Below the pieces are notes generated by a model that saw only the letters and a list, made by a program, of their open reading frames with translations, did no database searches and had not been told where the DNA came from. A program made the translations under genes and the position numbers. 64,000 nucleotides of DNA from Citrobacter sp. JGM124 (GTDB taxonomy: Bacteria > Pseudomonadota > Gammaproteobacteria > Enterobacterales > Enterobacteriaceae): positions 372,001 to 436,000 of the forward strand of contig NZ_JAERJD010000001.1 in the NCBI RefSeq assembly GCF_018257795.1, given 5' to 3'. Positions 18,532-29,175 of this stretch are shown here, in pieces (position 1 is the stretch's first letter; each line of letters begins with the position of its first letter).

Positions 18532-20094
18532 ATGGAACTGTTAATGGACCCCCAAATCTGGATAGGGTTGTTTACCCTGGTCGTACTGGAGGTTGTTCTT
18601 GGCATAGATAACCTCGTTTTTATTGCCATCCTTGCGGATAAACTACCGCCAAAACAGAGAGATAAAGCCCGCGTTATTGGCCTCTCTTTGGCTCTGATAA
18701 TGCGACTGGGTTTACTGTCACTGATCTCCTGGATGGTGACACTGACCAGGCCGCTGTTTGCCATCGGCAGTTTTTCCTTTTCCGGGCGAGAACTTATTAT
18801 GCTGCTCGGGGGGTTGTTCTTATTGTTTAAAGCCACCACCGAGTTACATGAACGGCTAGAAAACCAACAACATGATGGCAGTCATGGAAAAGGCTATGCC
18901 AGTTTTTGGGTTGTCGTTGCCCAAATAGTGGTACTTGATGCGGTATTCTCGCTTGATGCTGTCATCACGGCAGTAGGGATGGTCAACCATCTTCCGGTCA
19001 TGATGGCCGCGGTTGTGATTGCCATGATTCTGATGCTGCTGGCGTCAAAACCTTTGACCAACTTTGTCAATCAGCATCCTACCGTTGTCGTGCTTTGTCT
19101 GAGCTTCTTGCTGATGATCGGTCTGAGTCTGGTGGCAGAAGGCTTTGGTTTCCATATTCCGAAAGGCTACCTGTACGCGGCCATTGGCTTCTCTATTCTG
19201 ATTGAATTTTTCAACCAGATAGCTCGTCGTAACTTTATTCGTCACCAGTCACGACAACCGCTCCGCGCTCGTACAGCCGACGCGATTCTCAGCATGATGG
19301 GAAGCAAGCGCAAAAAAATGGAAGCCAGCAGTGAAAGTAGTAAGGCGATGACGCCCATTGAGGCAGAAGCTTTTGCAGAAGAGGAGCGTTATATGATTAA
19401 CGGCGTATTGACGCTCGCTTCCCGATCTTTACGCAGTATCATGACACCCCGGGGGGATATCTCCTGGGTCGATGCCCTTAAAACCGAAGCAGAAATTCGC
19501 GAACAACTGCTGGCCTCACCACACAGCCTGTTCCCGGTTTGCCGCGGGGAATTGGATGAAGTCATTGGCGTTGCTCGCGCTAAAGAATTACTGGTGGCCC
19601 TGGATAAAGGGGACAACATTGCGGTGGTTGCAGCACAGTCGCCGGCCATTGTGGTTCCTGAAACTCTTGACCCCATTAACCTGCTGGGTGTATTACGTCG
19701 GGCACGGGGGAGCTTTGTCATCGTAAATGATGAGTTCGGTATGGTTCAGGGACTGGTCACTCCTCTGGACGTGCTGGAAGCCATTGCCGGTGAGTTTCCT
19801 GATGCGGATGAAACCCCAGAGATTACCCAGGATGGTGATGGCTGGCTGGTGAAAGGCACAACCGATCTGCACGCGTTACAACAGCGTCTGGATATTAATA
19901 CACTGGTGAATGTGGATGAAGACATAGCCTCAATTGCTGGATTAGTGATTGCTGTTAATGGCCAGATTCCTAAGCCGGGTGATATTCTGGAAGTGCCACC
20001 GTTGCAAATACAGATCGTAGAGGCCAATAACTATCGCGTCGACTTAGTTCGCGTCGTTAAAGAGCCTGAAGTTCATGAGGATGATGAACTTTAA
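18532..20094 (+). CDS. yoaE: YoaE, TerC-family membrane protein with CBS and CorC/HlyC domains
   Basis: TerC proteins export or handle metal ions, with recent links to manganese loading of exported enzymes; the exact role of YoaE is unproven. The ATG at 18532 follows AGGAG and gives 520 residues (E. coli 518). The TerC domain with about seven helices covers residues 1-230, with acidic motifs [12 protein letters not shown] and [19 protein letters not shown] pair covers about 290-420 and a CorC/HlyC domain about 430-515. It is divergent from manXYZ. Confidence 0.94.
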   Translation: MELLMDPQIWIGLFTLVVLEVVLGIDNLVFIAILADKLPPKQRDKARVIGLSLALIMRLGLLSLISWMVTLTRPLFAIGSFSFSGRELIMLLGGLFLLFKATTELHERLENQQHDGSHGKGYASFWVVVAQIVVLDAVFSLDAVITAVGMVNHLPVMMAAVVIAMILMLLASKPLTNFVNQHPTVVVLCLSFLLMIGLSLVAEGFGFHIPKGYLYAAIGFSILIEFFNQIARRNFIRHQSRQPLRARTADAILSMMGSKRKKMEASSESSKAMTPIEAEAFAEEERYMINGVLTLASRSLRSIMTPRGDISWVDALKTEAEIREQLLASPHSLFPVCRGELDEVIGVARAKELLVALDKGDNIAVVAAQSPAIVVPETLDPINLLGVLRRARGSFVIVNDEFGMVQGLVTPLDVLEAIAGEFPDADETPEITQDGDGWLVKGTTDLHALQQRLDINTLVNVDEDIASIAGLVIAVNGQIPKPGDILEVPPLQIQIVEANNYRVDLVRVVKEPEVHEDDEL

Positions 20095-20126
20095 GCTTGA
20101 GAGGGCTTACCGCGAGTAGTCTGTTT

Positions 20127-21692
20127 TTACTGGCTGGAGAGGTGGCGATTATGCATCTCCAGCCAGGCAGGAAAATGTTTCAGTGGCATCGGCCTGGCGA
20201 AGAAAAACCCCTGCAGTAATTTCACGTCTTGCTGGCGTAAAAAGGCAGCCTGCGCAGCCGTTTCAACCCCTTCAGCAATCAATTCAATATCTAACCGATG
20301 GCCGAGCGCAATAATGATATCCGTGACTTTAGAATTCACGGCATCAGTCCCAATAGCCCCGATATAACTCTTGTCTATTTTCAGGATATCTGGTCTCAGT
20401 GTTTCCAGATATGCCAGTGAGCTTTGTCCTGAACCGAAATCATCAATGGCCAGTTTAATATTTAAATGATGCAGTTCCCGAACCACATGGTGGTCTACGA
20501 TGGGCAATGCCTCTCGTTCGGTGAGTTCGAGAACCAATTGCTGCTGAGGGTGAGCCGGAAACCAGTAACGGCGTAAATCTTTAATGATGATGTTATCTTT
20601 AAAATGGCAAGCTGCCACATTGATACTAATATGAAATTCGTCCATTTTCGGGAACTGGTCAAGGGCTCCCACCGTTTCGCGCAGAACATAGCAGGTAAGT
20701 GGAATAATCAGGTTTTGTTGTTCAGCCAGAGGGATAAAAACATCCGGAGAGATGCTCCCGTGGCGAGGATTATCCCAGCGTAGCAGCAGTTCAATACCGA
20801 TACATTGCTGGTTATCTGAATGAATGAGTGGCTGGAAATAAACTTCAAACTCCCTGGAGGCCAGCCCCATTTTTATTTCATGGGAAAAGCTCATCCGTTT
20901 TGCGGTCATAAACCAGGCGAAGACCCCTGCCAGTAGACTGATCACAGCGGCCAGCGGCAGATGTGAGGGTAGATTGTCGATTGCCAGAGAGCTGGGAGAA
21001 GGGCCGACTGTGGTGATTGAAAAGGGGTAATTTTGAGAAGGAGTATCATGGCGTATCTCATTCCCCAGCATGTCCACATCATTAACCAGACCCTGCGTAT
21101 ACTCAAAGTGCGAGCCGGAGATATTTAAAATGGTTCTGGTTATCCACGAGCCTTCAGCGTGTTGCATAAACGCCGTCAGCATACCCAGATTAATCACCTG
21201 AACAATACCATCATTAGGGCTGGCAGAAATCGGATGCCATGAGAGAAGAATAGAAGAGCCTTTATTAATTAAATGATCCACCCCTAACAGGAGTCGCGGC
21301 TCAGGGGAAGGCATCTGAGGCTGAAGGTCGCGCACAATAAATTGTGAGGTACCAAAAACACTGGAGCAGTATAAAACCCCATTTTTGACCAGTGAAATAG
21401 ACCGTATTGTGGGTACCTTCGCAGTAAACTCACGCAGTGTCTGCTGGGCGTTTTCACAAGAAAGGCTGATTAACGGTAGCGTATCCTTGTATAACTGTTC
21501 AAAAGGCGCAAGCAGGCTCTCAACGGTCAGTACTGCACGCTGATTAAATTGATCAACGCGTTGCTCATTTAAACGAAGTTCGGAAAAATATTTGGCAGCA
21601 AGAGTCAGCAGGCCCACCAGCGCTGCCAGCAAAATGCAGACAATAACGCGCCGGCGTTGGTAGCCAGAGAGAATCCTTTGTGTTGTGTGCAT
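20127..21692 (-). CDS. pdeD: PdeD (YoaD), CSS-motif/EAL cyclic-di-GMP phosphodiesterase
   Basis: Membrane-bound enzyme that cleaves c-di-GMP to pGpG. An N-terminal helix (about residues 14-33) leads to a periplasmic CSS-motif domain with C79 and C109-S-S. These cysteines form a disulfide controlled by DsbA/DsbB in this family. A second helix (about 230-250) precedes the EAL domain. The catalytic set is present: IELLLRW (E of the EAL motif), ISINVAACHF, LELTERE, AIDDFGSG, LKIDKSYI, IAEGVET and LLQGFFFARP. An active phosphodiesterase is expected. The c-di-GMP receptor YcgR is in the same window. Confidence 0.93.
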   Translation of the reverse strand: MHTTQRILSGYQRRRVIVCILLAALVGLLTLAAKYFSELRLNEQRVDQFNQRAVLTVESLLAPFEQLYKDTLPLISLSCENAQQTLREFTAKVPTIRSISLVKNGVLYCSSVFGTSQFIVRDLQPQMPSPEPRLLLGVDHLINKGSSILLSWHPISASPNDGIVQVINLGMLTAFMQHAEGSWITRTILNISGSHFEYTQGLVNDVDMLGNEIRHDTPSQNYPFSITTVGPSPSSLAIDNLPSHLPLAAVISLLAGVFAWFMTAKRMSFSHEIKMGLASREFEVYFQPLIHSDNQQCIGIELLLRWDNPRHGSISPDVFIPLAEQQNLIIPLTCYVLRETVGALDQFPKMDEFHISINVAACHFKDNIIIKDLRRYWFPAHPQQQLVLELTEREALPIVDHHVVRELHHLNIKLAIDDFGSGQSSLAYLETLRPDILKIDKSYIGAIGTDAVNSKVTDIIIALGHRLDIELIAEGVETAAQAAFLRQQDVKLLQGFFFARPMPLKHFPAWLEMHNRHLSSQ

Positions 21693-21864
21693 TCCAAACC
21701 GCCTTGGTTGGCCTTTCCAAACTCACATGAGTTCTGATCACAGTGTAGTATGTGAAGTCGTCAGCATATGAATATATTACGATAATGTAAAAAAGTGACA
21801 GCAGTATGGAGCCTGGAAGGGATATCTGACAATAAGACAAATGAAAAACAAGGCGGTTTGCAAA

Positions 21865-21888
21865 GCCTGACACCTGGCAGTGTCAGGC
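21865..21888 (-). terminator. Hairpin terminator downstream of sdaA
   Basis: A perfect 9-bp stem, GCCTGACAC (21865-21873) and GTGTCAGGC (21880-21888), with a 6-nt loop, 26 bp past the sdaA stop codon. On the minus strand it is followed only by TTTG, so the U tract is weak. Confidence 0.65.
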
Positions 21889-21913
21889 AAACAGTAAAGC
21901 GGTTATTTAGTGA

Positions 21914-23278
21914 TCAGTCGCATTGCACTTTTATGGCTAATCCGCCCTGGGACGTTTCGCGGTATTTTGCGTTCATGTCTTTACCTGTTTCATACATCGT
22001 TTCGATCACTTTATCGAGGGAAACACGTGGTGAACTGGTCCGCCGCATTGCCATACGGGAGGCATTAATTGCCTTAACGGAAGCAATCGCATTGCGTTCA
22101 ATACACGGAACCTGAACCTGCCCAGCCACAGGGTCACAAGTCAGGCCAAGGTTATGTTCCATACCAATTTCTGCGGCAATACAGACCTGCTCAGGACTGG
22201 CCCCAAGGATCTCCGCCAGCCCTGCTGCGGCCATAGAACAAGCAACCCCCACTTCGCCCTGACAACCGACCTCAGCACCTGAAATGGACGCATTCATTTT
22301 GTATAAGGCGCCGATCGCACCAGATGCAAGGAAATAGCGAATATAAATTTCAGGGGTAACAGGCTCAATAAAGTGATCGTAGTAGGCCAGCACAGCCGGA
22401 ACAATGCCACAGGCACCATTGGTTGGCGCTGTAACAACGCGCCCACCCGCGGCATTTTCTTCATTGACGGCAAGTGCGAACATATTCACCCAGTCGACAA
22501 CATTCATCGGGTCATTAGAGAGCTTGTCTGTGGAAACCAGAATCCGGCGCAATGCCGAAGCCCGGCGAGGAACACGCAAAGGCCCGGGCAGCACACCCTC
22601 AGTATTCATCCCTTTATCAATACAGGCACGCATGGTCTGCCAGACATTGGCAAAATACTGTTCTATTTCCGTCTGGCTGCGTAGCGCCAGCTCATTTTGC
22701 ATCACCAGGCCTGATATGGAATGCCCGGTATCCTGGCAATACTGCAACAGCTCCTGGGCTGACTTAAAGGCATAAGGCACAGCCACTTCACTGGCATCGG
22801 CCTTGCCAAAATGCTCCTCATCAACGATAAAACCACCGCCAATGGAGTAATAAGTTTTGCTGTAAATAACTTTTTCATTTTGGTATGCATGGATTTGCAT
22901 GCCATTTTCGTGCAAAGGTAAATTTCGGCTATGGAAACGAATGCCGTCATCCACGGGGAAGTCAACCTCATGAGTTCCCTTCGCTAAGGGCAAGCGCCCA
23001 CGGGACTCAACATCACGAATAAAACCCGGGATCGTATCGATATCAACATTGTCGGGACGGTTGCCCGCCAGACCCATGATAATCGCGATATCGGTATGGT
23101 GTCCTTTACCGGTTAACGCCAGGGAACCATAAATGTCTACGGCAATTCGCGTGGTACTGGCCAGCAATCCACGTTCGACCAGATCATCGACGAATTGTTT
23201 ACCGGCTTTCATCGGGCCAACGGTATGAGAACTGGAAGGTCCGATACCGACTTTGAACATGTCGAATATACTAATCAC
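21914..23278 (-). CDS. sdaA: SdaA, L-serine deaminase (ammonia-lyase) I, iron-sulfur type
   Basis: Converts L-serine to pyruvate and ammonia using a catalytic [4Fe-4S] cluster. The 454 residues equal E. coli SdaA. The N-terminal SDH-beta domain starts MISIFDMFKVGIGPSSSHTVGPMKAG. The SDH-alpha domain has the signatures PTNGACGIVPAVLAYY, GAEVGCQGEVGVACSMAAAGLAE and LTCDPVAGQVQVPCIERN, which carry the cluster cysteines. The 278-bp upstream region to nudL has no gene and should hold the promoter. Confidence 0.98.
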   Translation of the reverse strand: MISIFDMFKVGIGPSSSHTVGPMKAGKQFVDDLVERGLLASTTRIAVDIYGSLALTGKGHHTDIAIIMGLAGNRPDNVDIDTIPGFIRDVESRGRLPLAKGTHEVDFPVDDGIRFHSRNLPLHENGMQIHAYQNEKVIYSKTYYSIGGGFIVDEEHFGKADASEVAVPYAFKSAQELLQYCQDTGHSISGLVMQNELALRSQTEIEQYFANVWQTMRACIDKGMNTEGVLPGPLRVPRRASALRRILVSTDKLSNDPMNVVDWVNMFALAVNEENAAGGRVVTAPTNGACGIVPAVLAYYDHFIEPVTPEIYIRYFLASGAIGALYKMNASISGAEVGCQGEVGVACSMAAAGLAEILGASPEQVCIAAEIGMEHNLGLTCDPVAGQVQVPCIERNAIASVKAINASRMAMRRTSSPRVSLDKVIETMYETGKDMNAKYRETSQGGLAIKVQCD

Positions 23279-23556
23279 AGTGAAACTCCTCTTGCTGCAT
23301 CTTTTACCAAAGATGATGCTGTAAAATGGCTATGCGCTAGTTTAAAAAGTTATTGGTAACCCAGGTAAACTATTCACATGAATTAAACTAATGAATTAGC
23401 ATAAATCACCTAATACCAGTGAAAAATACTGGCATTATAGTGTCAATATGGTTTGGTCCGTATGTTATCGTTCAAGCCGCCGCTGCGCTGGCTTTTGTAA
23501 CCTGGTAGGGTAAGTATAAACTATTTAGCTAATAAACTATTTATCATGCACGTTAT

Positions 23557-24129
23557 TTAGTGTGTATCTGTATTACCGTTTATCTGTAATGCCAGGGCCC
23601 GAATAATACTGGCCGTCATGCCCCAAACAAAGTATTCCTGGTACCAGGAGAGCCAGACACGATGGGGAATGTTATGGCGTTGAATATCAAGGGGATGGTA
23701 GCGTGCAGGGGTTAAGGCATCAGCCAGTGGCATCTCAAAAATAGTATCCACTTCATCCTGGCTTGCCTGTAAGGGTAAATCAGGGGCGATAATTCCCACC
23801 ACAGGGGTAACACGAAACCCCGTCACACTGTCGATACTGGGCAAGCAGCCAATCACCTCCACGGCCTGGGGCGGGATGGCGATTTCTTCAAAACTCTCAC
23901 GCAGTGCGGTTGCAATGAGCGAATTGTCACTTTGATCCGCAGAACCGCCCGGGAAAGCAACTTCCCCAGGATGTTTGCGTAACGTCAAAGCACGCCGGGT
24001 CAGCAGTAGCCCGGGCTGGAGTCGTCTGACGATGGGGACTAAAACGGCGGCTTCGCGCTGATGTTCCCCTACGGGGCGGAAATCGGGTTGTAGCAGCTGA
24101 AAGCGGGCAAGGAAATTATTCAGTGCCAT
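23557..24129 (-). CDS. nudL: NudL (YeaB), CoA-pyrophosphatase-type Nudix hydrolase
   Basis: Predicted hydrolase of coenzyme A or related pyrophosphates. The Nudix helix reads [20 protein letters not shown] then ESFEEIAI, with the RExxEE core intact. The position usually held by E in the first part is D, as in other NudL proteins. The ATG at 24129 gives 190 residues (E. coli 192); the TTG one codon upstream is less likely. It starts 4 bp after the pabB stop, so the two are almost certainly cotranscribed. Confidence 0.93.
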   Translation of the reverse strand: MALNNFLARFQLLQPDFRPVGEHQREAAVLVPIVRRLQPGLLLTRRALTLRKHPGEVAFPGGSADQSDNSLIATALRESFEEIAIPPQAVEVIGCLPSIDSVTGFRVTPVVGIIAPDLPLQASQDEVDTIFEMPLADALTPARYHPLDIQRHNIPHRVWLSWYQEYFVWGMTASIIRALALQINGNTDTH

Positions 24130-24132
24130 CAA

Positions 24133-25488
24133 TTAGTTCTCCAGCAGTGGCAGGATACGATTGACTTTATCAAAGGTTTCCTGATATTCGGCACTCTCAT
24201 GGCTGTCCGCAACAATTCCCCCGCCAGCGGAACAATAGAGCTGGCCATCCTCAGCAATCAGGGTACGAATAGTAATGCTACTGTCCATACTGCCGCAGAA
24301 ACTAATATAGACGACCGAACCACACCAGGCATTCCGTTGTTGAGGCTCGAGTTCTTCAATAATTTCCATGGCGCGCACTTTTGGTGCCCCTGTAATTGAG
24401 CCGCCAGGAAAGGTTGCGCGGAGTAAATCACAGGCATTAAGGTTGTCAGGCAACAGGGCGGTAATCGTGCTGACCAAATGGTGGACAGCAGGAAACGGTT
24501 CGACGACAAAGAGCTCCGGGACTTTAACACTGCCGGGTACGGCGACACGACCAATATCATTACGCAGCAGATCAACGATCATTAAATTTTCGGCCCGGTC
24601 TTTAGGGGATGATGCCAGCCTGTTCGCCTGTTCTTTATCCGCCAGTGGATCTGCCAGCCGTGGTAAGGTCCCCTTTATGGGGCGGGTCTGGATCTGTTTG
24701 TTTTGCAGATGGACAAAACGTTCAGGTGACAGACTTAAAATAGCACTGTCAGGCAGGCGCAGGAATGCACTGAAGGGTGCCTGGTTTACTTGATTTAGCT
24801 TTTCAAAAGCAGACCACTCATCCCCCTGATAGCGGGCACTAAATCGCTGGGCGAGGTTCACTTGGTAGCAGTCGCCGCTGCGCAGGTATTCCTGTATCTT
24901 GCCAAATTTAACCCCATATTGCTCACGGCTCATATTTGACTGCCAGGGTGAGGTCAGGCTAAACGGAAGGCGCGCCCTGGAAGAAGGGAGGGTATTCAAA
25001 AAAGCCAGTCGTTGCTCAATATCCCCAAAACTGACCAGTGTCAGGCGCTTGAGGTGGTTATCAGCAATCAATGCCCAGTCATAAATACCTATCGCCATAT
25101 CAGGGGTATTGAGGCTTTTTTCCGCCTGTTCCGGTATGTTTTCAAAATGACGGCCTAAATCATAGCCTAACAGTCCCAGGGCTCCCCCGCAAAAGGGGTA
25201 CTGTTCTTGGGGCTCTGCACAGAAACCGTAGCTGTCGAGGGTATTTTGCAAAAGCACCAATGGGCAATCATCTGACTCGGTGAGGTGCCCGTCACGGTTA
25301 ATTTGTGTCAATTTGCCACGGGTGACCAGTGTTGCCCGGGGGTCTGCCACCATGATATCAAAGCGACTATAAGGATGCCGGGAAGAACCGGAATGTAGCA
25401 TCATTGCCCAGGGATGGTGTGATACCCCTTGAAAGTAGTGCTGTACGGCATCAGTTTGCCAGGGGAGAATATGAAAAGCAGGGGACAT
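24133..25488 (-). CDS. pabB: PabB, aminodeoxychorismate synthase component I
   Basis: Makes 4-amino-4-deoxychorismate from chorismate with the PabA glutaminase, for p-aminobenzoate and folate. The 451 residues compare with 453 in E. coli. The active-site lysine is K272 in TRPIKGTLPR (E. coli K274). The chorismate-binding motifs DLLRNDIGRVAVPGSV, GGSITGAPKVRAMEIIEELE and the C-terminal SAGGGIVADSH are present. It is divergent from yoaH and followed directly by nudL. Confidence 0.97.
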   Translation of the reverse strand: MSPAFHILPWQTDAVQHYFQGVSHHPWAMMLHSGSSRHPYSRFDIMVADPRATLVTRGKLTQINRDGHLTESDDCPLVLLQNTLDSYGFCAEPQEQYPFCGGALGLLGYDLGRHFENIPEQAEKSLNTPDMAIGIYDWALIADNHLKRLTLVSFGDIEQRLAFLNTLPSSRARLPFSLTSPWQSNMSREQYGVKFGKIQEYLRSGDCYQVNLAQRFSARYQGDEWSAFEKLNQVNQAPFSAFLRLPDSAILSLSPERFVHLQNKQIQTRPIKGTLPRLADPLADKEQANRLASSPKDRAENLMIVDLLRNDIGRVAVPGSVKVPELFVVEPFPAVHHLVSTITALLPDNLNACDLLRATFPGGSITGAPKVRAMEIIEELEPQQRNAWCGSVVYISFCGSMDSSITIRTLIAEDGQLYCSAGGGIVADSHESAEYQETFDKVNRILPLLEN

Positions 25489-25562
25489 GGTAACGTTTAT
25501 CCAGATGGCATCAATGGGTATGGGTTACAATAAGAGTCAAAAATTTGTCAAAGGAGTTTAAC

Positions 25563-25748
25563 ATGATTTCAGGATTACCCGCGCTGAGCCATGAACAGCA
25601 GCAGAAGGCTGTCGAGCGTATTCAGGAACTTATCAGCGGAGGAATGAGCAGCGGCGAAGCAATCACTCTGGTTGCCAGCGAAATCCGGGCCACTCATACC
25701 GGCGACCATATCGTTGCCCGCTTTGACGATGATGACGAACAAGTGTAA
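25563..25748 (+). CDS. yoaH: YoaH, UPF0181 small protein
   Basis: The ATG at 25563 follows a good AAGGAG ribosome site and gives 61 residues (E. coli 59). The central motif [20 protein letters not shown] matches the family. The C terminus is acidic (FDDDDEQV). An upstream in-frame codon would add six residues but has no family support. The function is unknown. Confidence 0.92.
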   Translation: MISGLPALSHEQQQKAVERIQELISGGMSSGEAITLVASEIRATHTGDHIVARFDDDDEQV

Positions 25749-25768
25749 TTACCACTTATCCTGATAAT

Positions 25769-26113
25769 TTACAGGGCAGCAATAATTTTTATTTCCACTT
25801 TGTACTGTGGGTTCATCAGTGCGGCCTGTACGGTGCAGCGTACAGGGGCATGACCCGCGACGACCCACTCATCCCATGCCCGGTTCATCAGGGTAAAATC
25901 CTTCCCATCAGGCAGAAAAATAGTGGCATCCAGAATACGCGTTTTATCGCTGTTCAGGGATGCGAGCAACGTATCAATTTGCGCCAGGGTATTGGCTGTC
26001 TGCTCATAAGCATCCGCGTCGAGGTTTTCCGGTACACCGGTGTAATAGACGGTCTGATTATGAATAACCGCGTCAGACCAGCGATCTTCTGGTTTTATTC
26101 TGGTAATGGTCAT
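25769..26113 (-). CDS. yoaB: YoaB, RidA/YjgF-family protein
   Basis: Member of the RidA superfamily, whose archetype hydrolyses reactive enamine/imine intermediates. YoaB's own substrate is not established. The start MTITRIKPEDRWSDAV gives 114 residues, the E. coli length; a 37-codon upstream extension is not conserved. The arginine of the RidA active site is expected in GHAPVRCTVQAALMNP, and the C terminus YKVEIKIIAAL is typical. Confidence 0.93.
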   Translation of the reverse strand: MTITRIKPEDRWSDAVIHNQTVYYTGVPENLDADAYEQTANTLAQIDTLLASLNSDKTRILDATIFLPDGKDFTLMNRAWDEWVVAGHAPVRCTVQAALMNPQYKVEIKIIAAL

Positions 26114-26241
26114 GATTGTTCCTTGGTAGTAAACGCGTTGGGGGACACAGACTGCCATAATCACCTCGCAGGTTCTACTGGGTAACTGGATTAAACTTGC
26201 CCGGGCTGACATAATCACTGGCAATAAAACCAGGGGGTAAT

Positions 26242-28152
26242 GTGACAGACGATTTTGCGCAAGATGGCCAGCTGGCGAATGTTATCCCAGGATTTAAGCC
26301 TCGAGAAGCCCAACGGCAGATGGCTTTGGCGGTAACCCAGGCCATTGATGAAGGGCGTTCCTTAGTAGTAGAAGCAGGTACTGGAACCGGTAAAACCTAT
26401 GCTTATCTTGCGCCCGCATTGCGTTCGGGCAAAAAAGTCATCATCTCAACCGGCTCTAAGGCTTTACAAGACCAGCTCTATTCCCGAGATTTACCGACGA
26501 TAGCGAAAGCTCTCTCTTTTGCGGGCCGTATTGCTCTACTGAAGGGGCGAGCCAACTATCTCTGTCTTGAGCGCCTTGAGCAACAGATGCTAGGGGCGGG
26601 CGGGCTCACAGAACAACAGCTCAGTGACCTGGCGCATTTACGGCACTGGGCCAGTGCGACCCAGGAAGGGGATATCAGTAGCTGTACCGCTGTAGCAGAG
26701 GACTCGACGGTTTGGCCATTAGTTACCAGCACCAATGACAACTGTCTTGGTCAGGACTGCCCCCTGTATCAGGAATGTTTCGTCGTCAAAGCACGTAAAA
26801 AGGCAATGGATGCCGATTTGGTGGTGGTTAATCACCACTTATTTATGGCAGACATGGTGGTTAAAGAGAGCGGTTTCGCGGAGCTTATCCCTGATGTTGA
26901 TATCACCATCTTCGATGAAGCCCATCAAATTCCTGATATTGCCAGCCAGTATTTCGGGAAATCACTCTCAAGTCGTCAGCTCCTTGATCTGGCAAAAGAT
27001 ATATCGATTGCTTATCGCACTGAAGTGCGTGATGTACAGCAACTGCAGAAGAGTGCGGATAGCCTGGCCATGCGGACACAAGATTTTCGTTTACAGCTCG
27101 GTGAGCCGGGATACCGGGGAAATCTGCGCACCGTGTTGCTTGAACCGGGGATTCAGCGCGCCTTGTTATTACTTGATGATGCCCTGGAGCTGTGTCACGA
27201 CGTTGCGAAGCTGTCATTGGGACGGTCTGCTCTACTGGATGCTGCATTTGAACGTGCGGTCATCTATCGTGAGCGGATAAAACGCCTGAAAGATGTCGGC
27301 CAGCCAGGTTACAGCTATTGGTACGAGTGTAATGCACGCCATTTCACTCTGGCATTAACCCCGCTTTCGGTGGCGGATAAATTCAAAGAGGTGATGAGCG
27401 AAAAGTCCGCCAGCTGGGTCTTTACCTCCGCCACCCTCTCGGTAAACGATAAGCTGAGTCACTTCACTGAACGTTTGGGTATAGAACAGGCACGAACCTT
27501 GCTATTGGCCAGCCCGTTTGACTATGAAAAGCAGGCCCTGTTATGTGTGCCTCGTGGTTTACCCGAGCCCAATCGTCCCCATGGTGCTAAACAATTGGCT
27601 AATTTACTTCGCCCATTAATCGAAGCTAATAATGGGCGTTGTTTTATGCTTTGTACGTCTCATGCCATGATGCGCGACTTAGCTGAACAGTTTCGTGCCA
27701 CTATGACACTGCCTGTATTGCTCCAGGGTGAGACCAGCAAAGGGCAGTTACTGGAACAATTTGTCCGGGCTGGTAATGCATTACTGGTGGCAACCAGTAG
27801 CTTCTGGGAAGGCGTGGATGTGCGTGGTGATGCGCTATCGCTGGTGATCATCGACAAACTCCCTTTTACCTCACCAGATGACCCGTTACTGAAAGCCAGG
27901 ATGGAGGATTGCCAGTTACGGGGAGGCGATCCGTTTACAGATATTCAGTTACCTGATGCTGTTATTCAGCTCAAACAGGGGGTGGGGCGCTTGATTCGTG
28001 ACGTAGACGACAGTGGGGTGATTGTTATCTGTGACAATCGGCTGGTGATGCGTCCTTATGGCGGCGTTTTCCTCAATAGTTTGCCACCCACACCCCGTAC
28101 CCGGGATATTAATCGGGCAGTCGACTTCCTTAATGCCCTCCCGGAGCGGTAA
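26242..28152 (+). CDS. yoaA: YoaA, XPD/DinG-family iron-sulfur DNA helicase
   Basis: Superfamily 2 helicase that in E. coli pairs with the HolC (chi) clamp-loader subunit to help stalled replication forks. The 636 residues equal the E. coli length. Walker A is EAGTGTGKT (about residues 44-52) and Walker B is FDEAHQ. The FeS cysteines lie in [24 protein letters not shown]. The C-terminal helicase motifs [12 protein letters not shown] and QGVGRLIRD are intact. The start is GTG. It is upstream of tsaB, as in E. coli. Confidence 0.96.
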   Translation: MTDDFAQDGQLANVIPGFKPREAQRQMALAVTQAIDEGRSLVVEAGTGTGKTYAYLAPALRSGKKVIISTGSKALQDQLYSRDLPTIAKALSFAGRIALLKGRANYLCLERLEQQMLGAGGLTEQQLSDLAHLRHWASATQEGDISSCTAVAEDSTVWPLVTSTNDNCLGQDCPLYQECFVVKARKKAMDADLVVVNHHLFMADMVVKESGFAELIPDVDITIFDEAHQIPDIASQYFGKSLSSRQLLDLAKDISIAYRTEVRDVQQLQKSADSLAMRTQDFRLQLGEPGYRGNLRTVLLEPGIQRALLLLDDALELCHDVAKLSLGRSALLDAAFERAVIYRERIKRLKDVGQPGYSYWYECNARHFTLALTPLSVADKFKEVMSEKSASWVFTSATLSVNDKLSHFTERLGIEQARTLLLASPFDYEKQALLCVPRGLPEPNRPHGAKQLANLLRPLIEANNGRCFMLCTSHAMMRDLAEQFRATMTLPVLLQGETSKGQLLEQFVRAGNALLVATSSFWEGVDVRGDALSLVIIDKLPFTSPDDPLLKARMEDCQLRGGDPFTDIQLPDAVIQLKQGVGRLIRDVDDSGVIVICDNRLVMRPYGGVFLNSLPPTPRTRDINRAVDFLNALPER

Positions 28153-28220
28153 TTGTCTTCGGTTCGTGGTACGATACGCGCCGTTTTTTGACCTTATCTC
28201 TGCCAGAGGCGAGTCAGTCC

Positions 28221-28916
28221 ATGCGAATTTTAGCCATCGATACCGCAACAGAAGCCTGTTCTGTTGCACTGCAAGACCCGACAGCGTTATATGCTGAGTT
28301 TGAACTTTGTCCGCGTGAACACACGCAACGAATTTTACCGATGGTGCAAGATATTCTTGCCCGCGCTGCAGTTCCCCTGGCAGACATCGACGTACTGGCT
28401 TATGGACGCGGCCCCGGAAGTTTCACTGGCGTTCGTATCGGCATTGGTATTGCCCAGGGGCTTGCGTTAGGGGCGGATCTTCCCATGGTTGGTGTATCAA
28501 CCCTTGCGACCATGGCCCAGGGTGCCTGGCGTCGTACCGGGGCGACCCGGGTTCTGGCGGCCATTGATGCCCGTATGGGGGAAGTCTATTGGGCGGAGTA
28601 TGTGCGTGATGCATCGGGTTTCTGGCAGGGTGAAGCCAGTGAAGCCGTATTAAAACCTGAAGCCGTCGCCGAACGTCTGGCTGATTTACACGGGGAATGG
28701 GCCACGGTGGGAACCGGCTGGCAGGCCTGGCCTGATATGGCAAAAGACAGTGGGGTAGTGCTGCGTGACGGTGAAACCACACTACCCGAGGCTGAAGACA
28801 TGCTACCGCTGGCACAACAGGCATTTGCTGCAGGGCATAGCGTCCCGGTGGAACAGGCAGAACCGGTCTATTTGCGTAATGAAGTGACCTGGAAAAAATT
28901 GCCCGGCCGTGAGTAA
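28221..28916 (+). CDS. tsaB: TsaB, scaffold subunit of the tRNA t6A37 synthesis complex
   Basis: With TsaD and TsaE, TsaB transfers the threonylcarbamoyl group to A37 of ANN-decoding tRNAs. The start [17 protein letters not shown] gives 231 residues, equal to E. coli; eleven extra upstream codons are open but not conserved. The ASKHA fold motif [20 protein letters not shown] is seen near residues 65-85. In E. coli yeaY (a Slp-like lipoprotein) follows; here that gene is absent and fadD comes next. Confidence 0.97.
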   Translation: MRILAIDTATEACSVALQDPTALYAEFELCPREHTQRILPMVQDILARAAVPLADIDVLAYGRGPGSFTGVRIGIGIAQGLALGADLPMVGVSTLATMAQGAWRRTGATRVLAAIDARMGEVYWAEYVRDASGFWQGEASEAVLKPEAVAERLADLHGEWATVGTGWQAWPDMAKDSGVVLRDGETTLPEAEDMLPLAQQAFAAGHSVPVEQAEPVYLRNEVTWKKLPGRE

Positions 28917-29175
28917 CCGCAAAATTACCTGTGTTTCCCTTGTCCCCGCAAGGGGCATTGAACCTTTTATCTGCAACACAACGTATTGAATAAAATATTT
29001 TAATTCACAGAAATTGAACGTGGACTATTGTCATCATTCCTGATGAAAAAATGAGTGACAGGTTTCGCAACCGTTGAACCGGTAAAAAATACACTGGCAC
29101 GCCGGGTTAATATCATGTCAATAAAATGAAACGGCGGGAGCGATGACAATACACAGTACTATCAGAGGTGTACCC

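Noticed and set aside
28917-29175. FadR operator upstream of fadD
   Set aside because: No sequence close to the FadR consensus was found by eye, although regulation is expected from E. coli.
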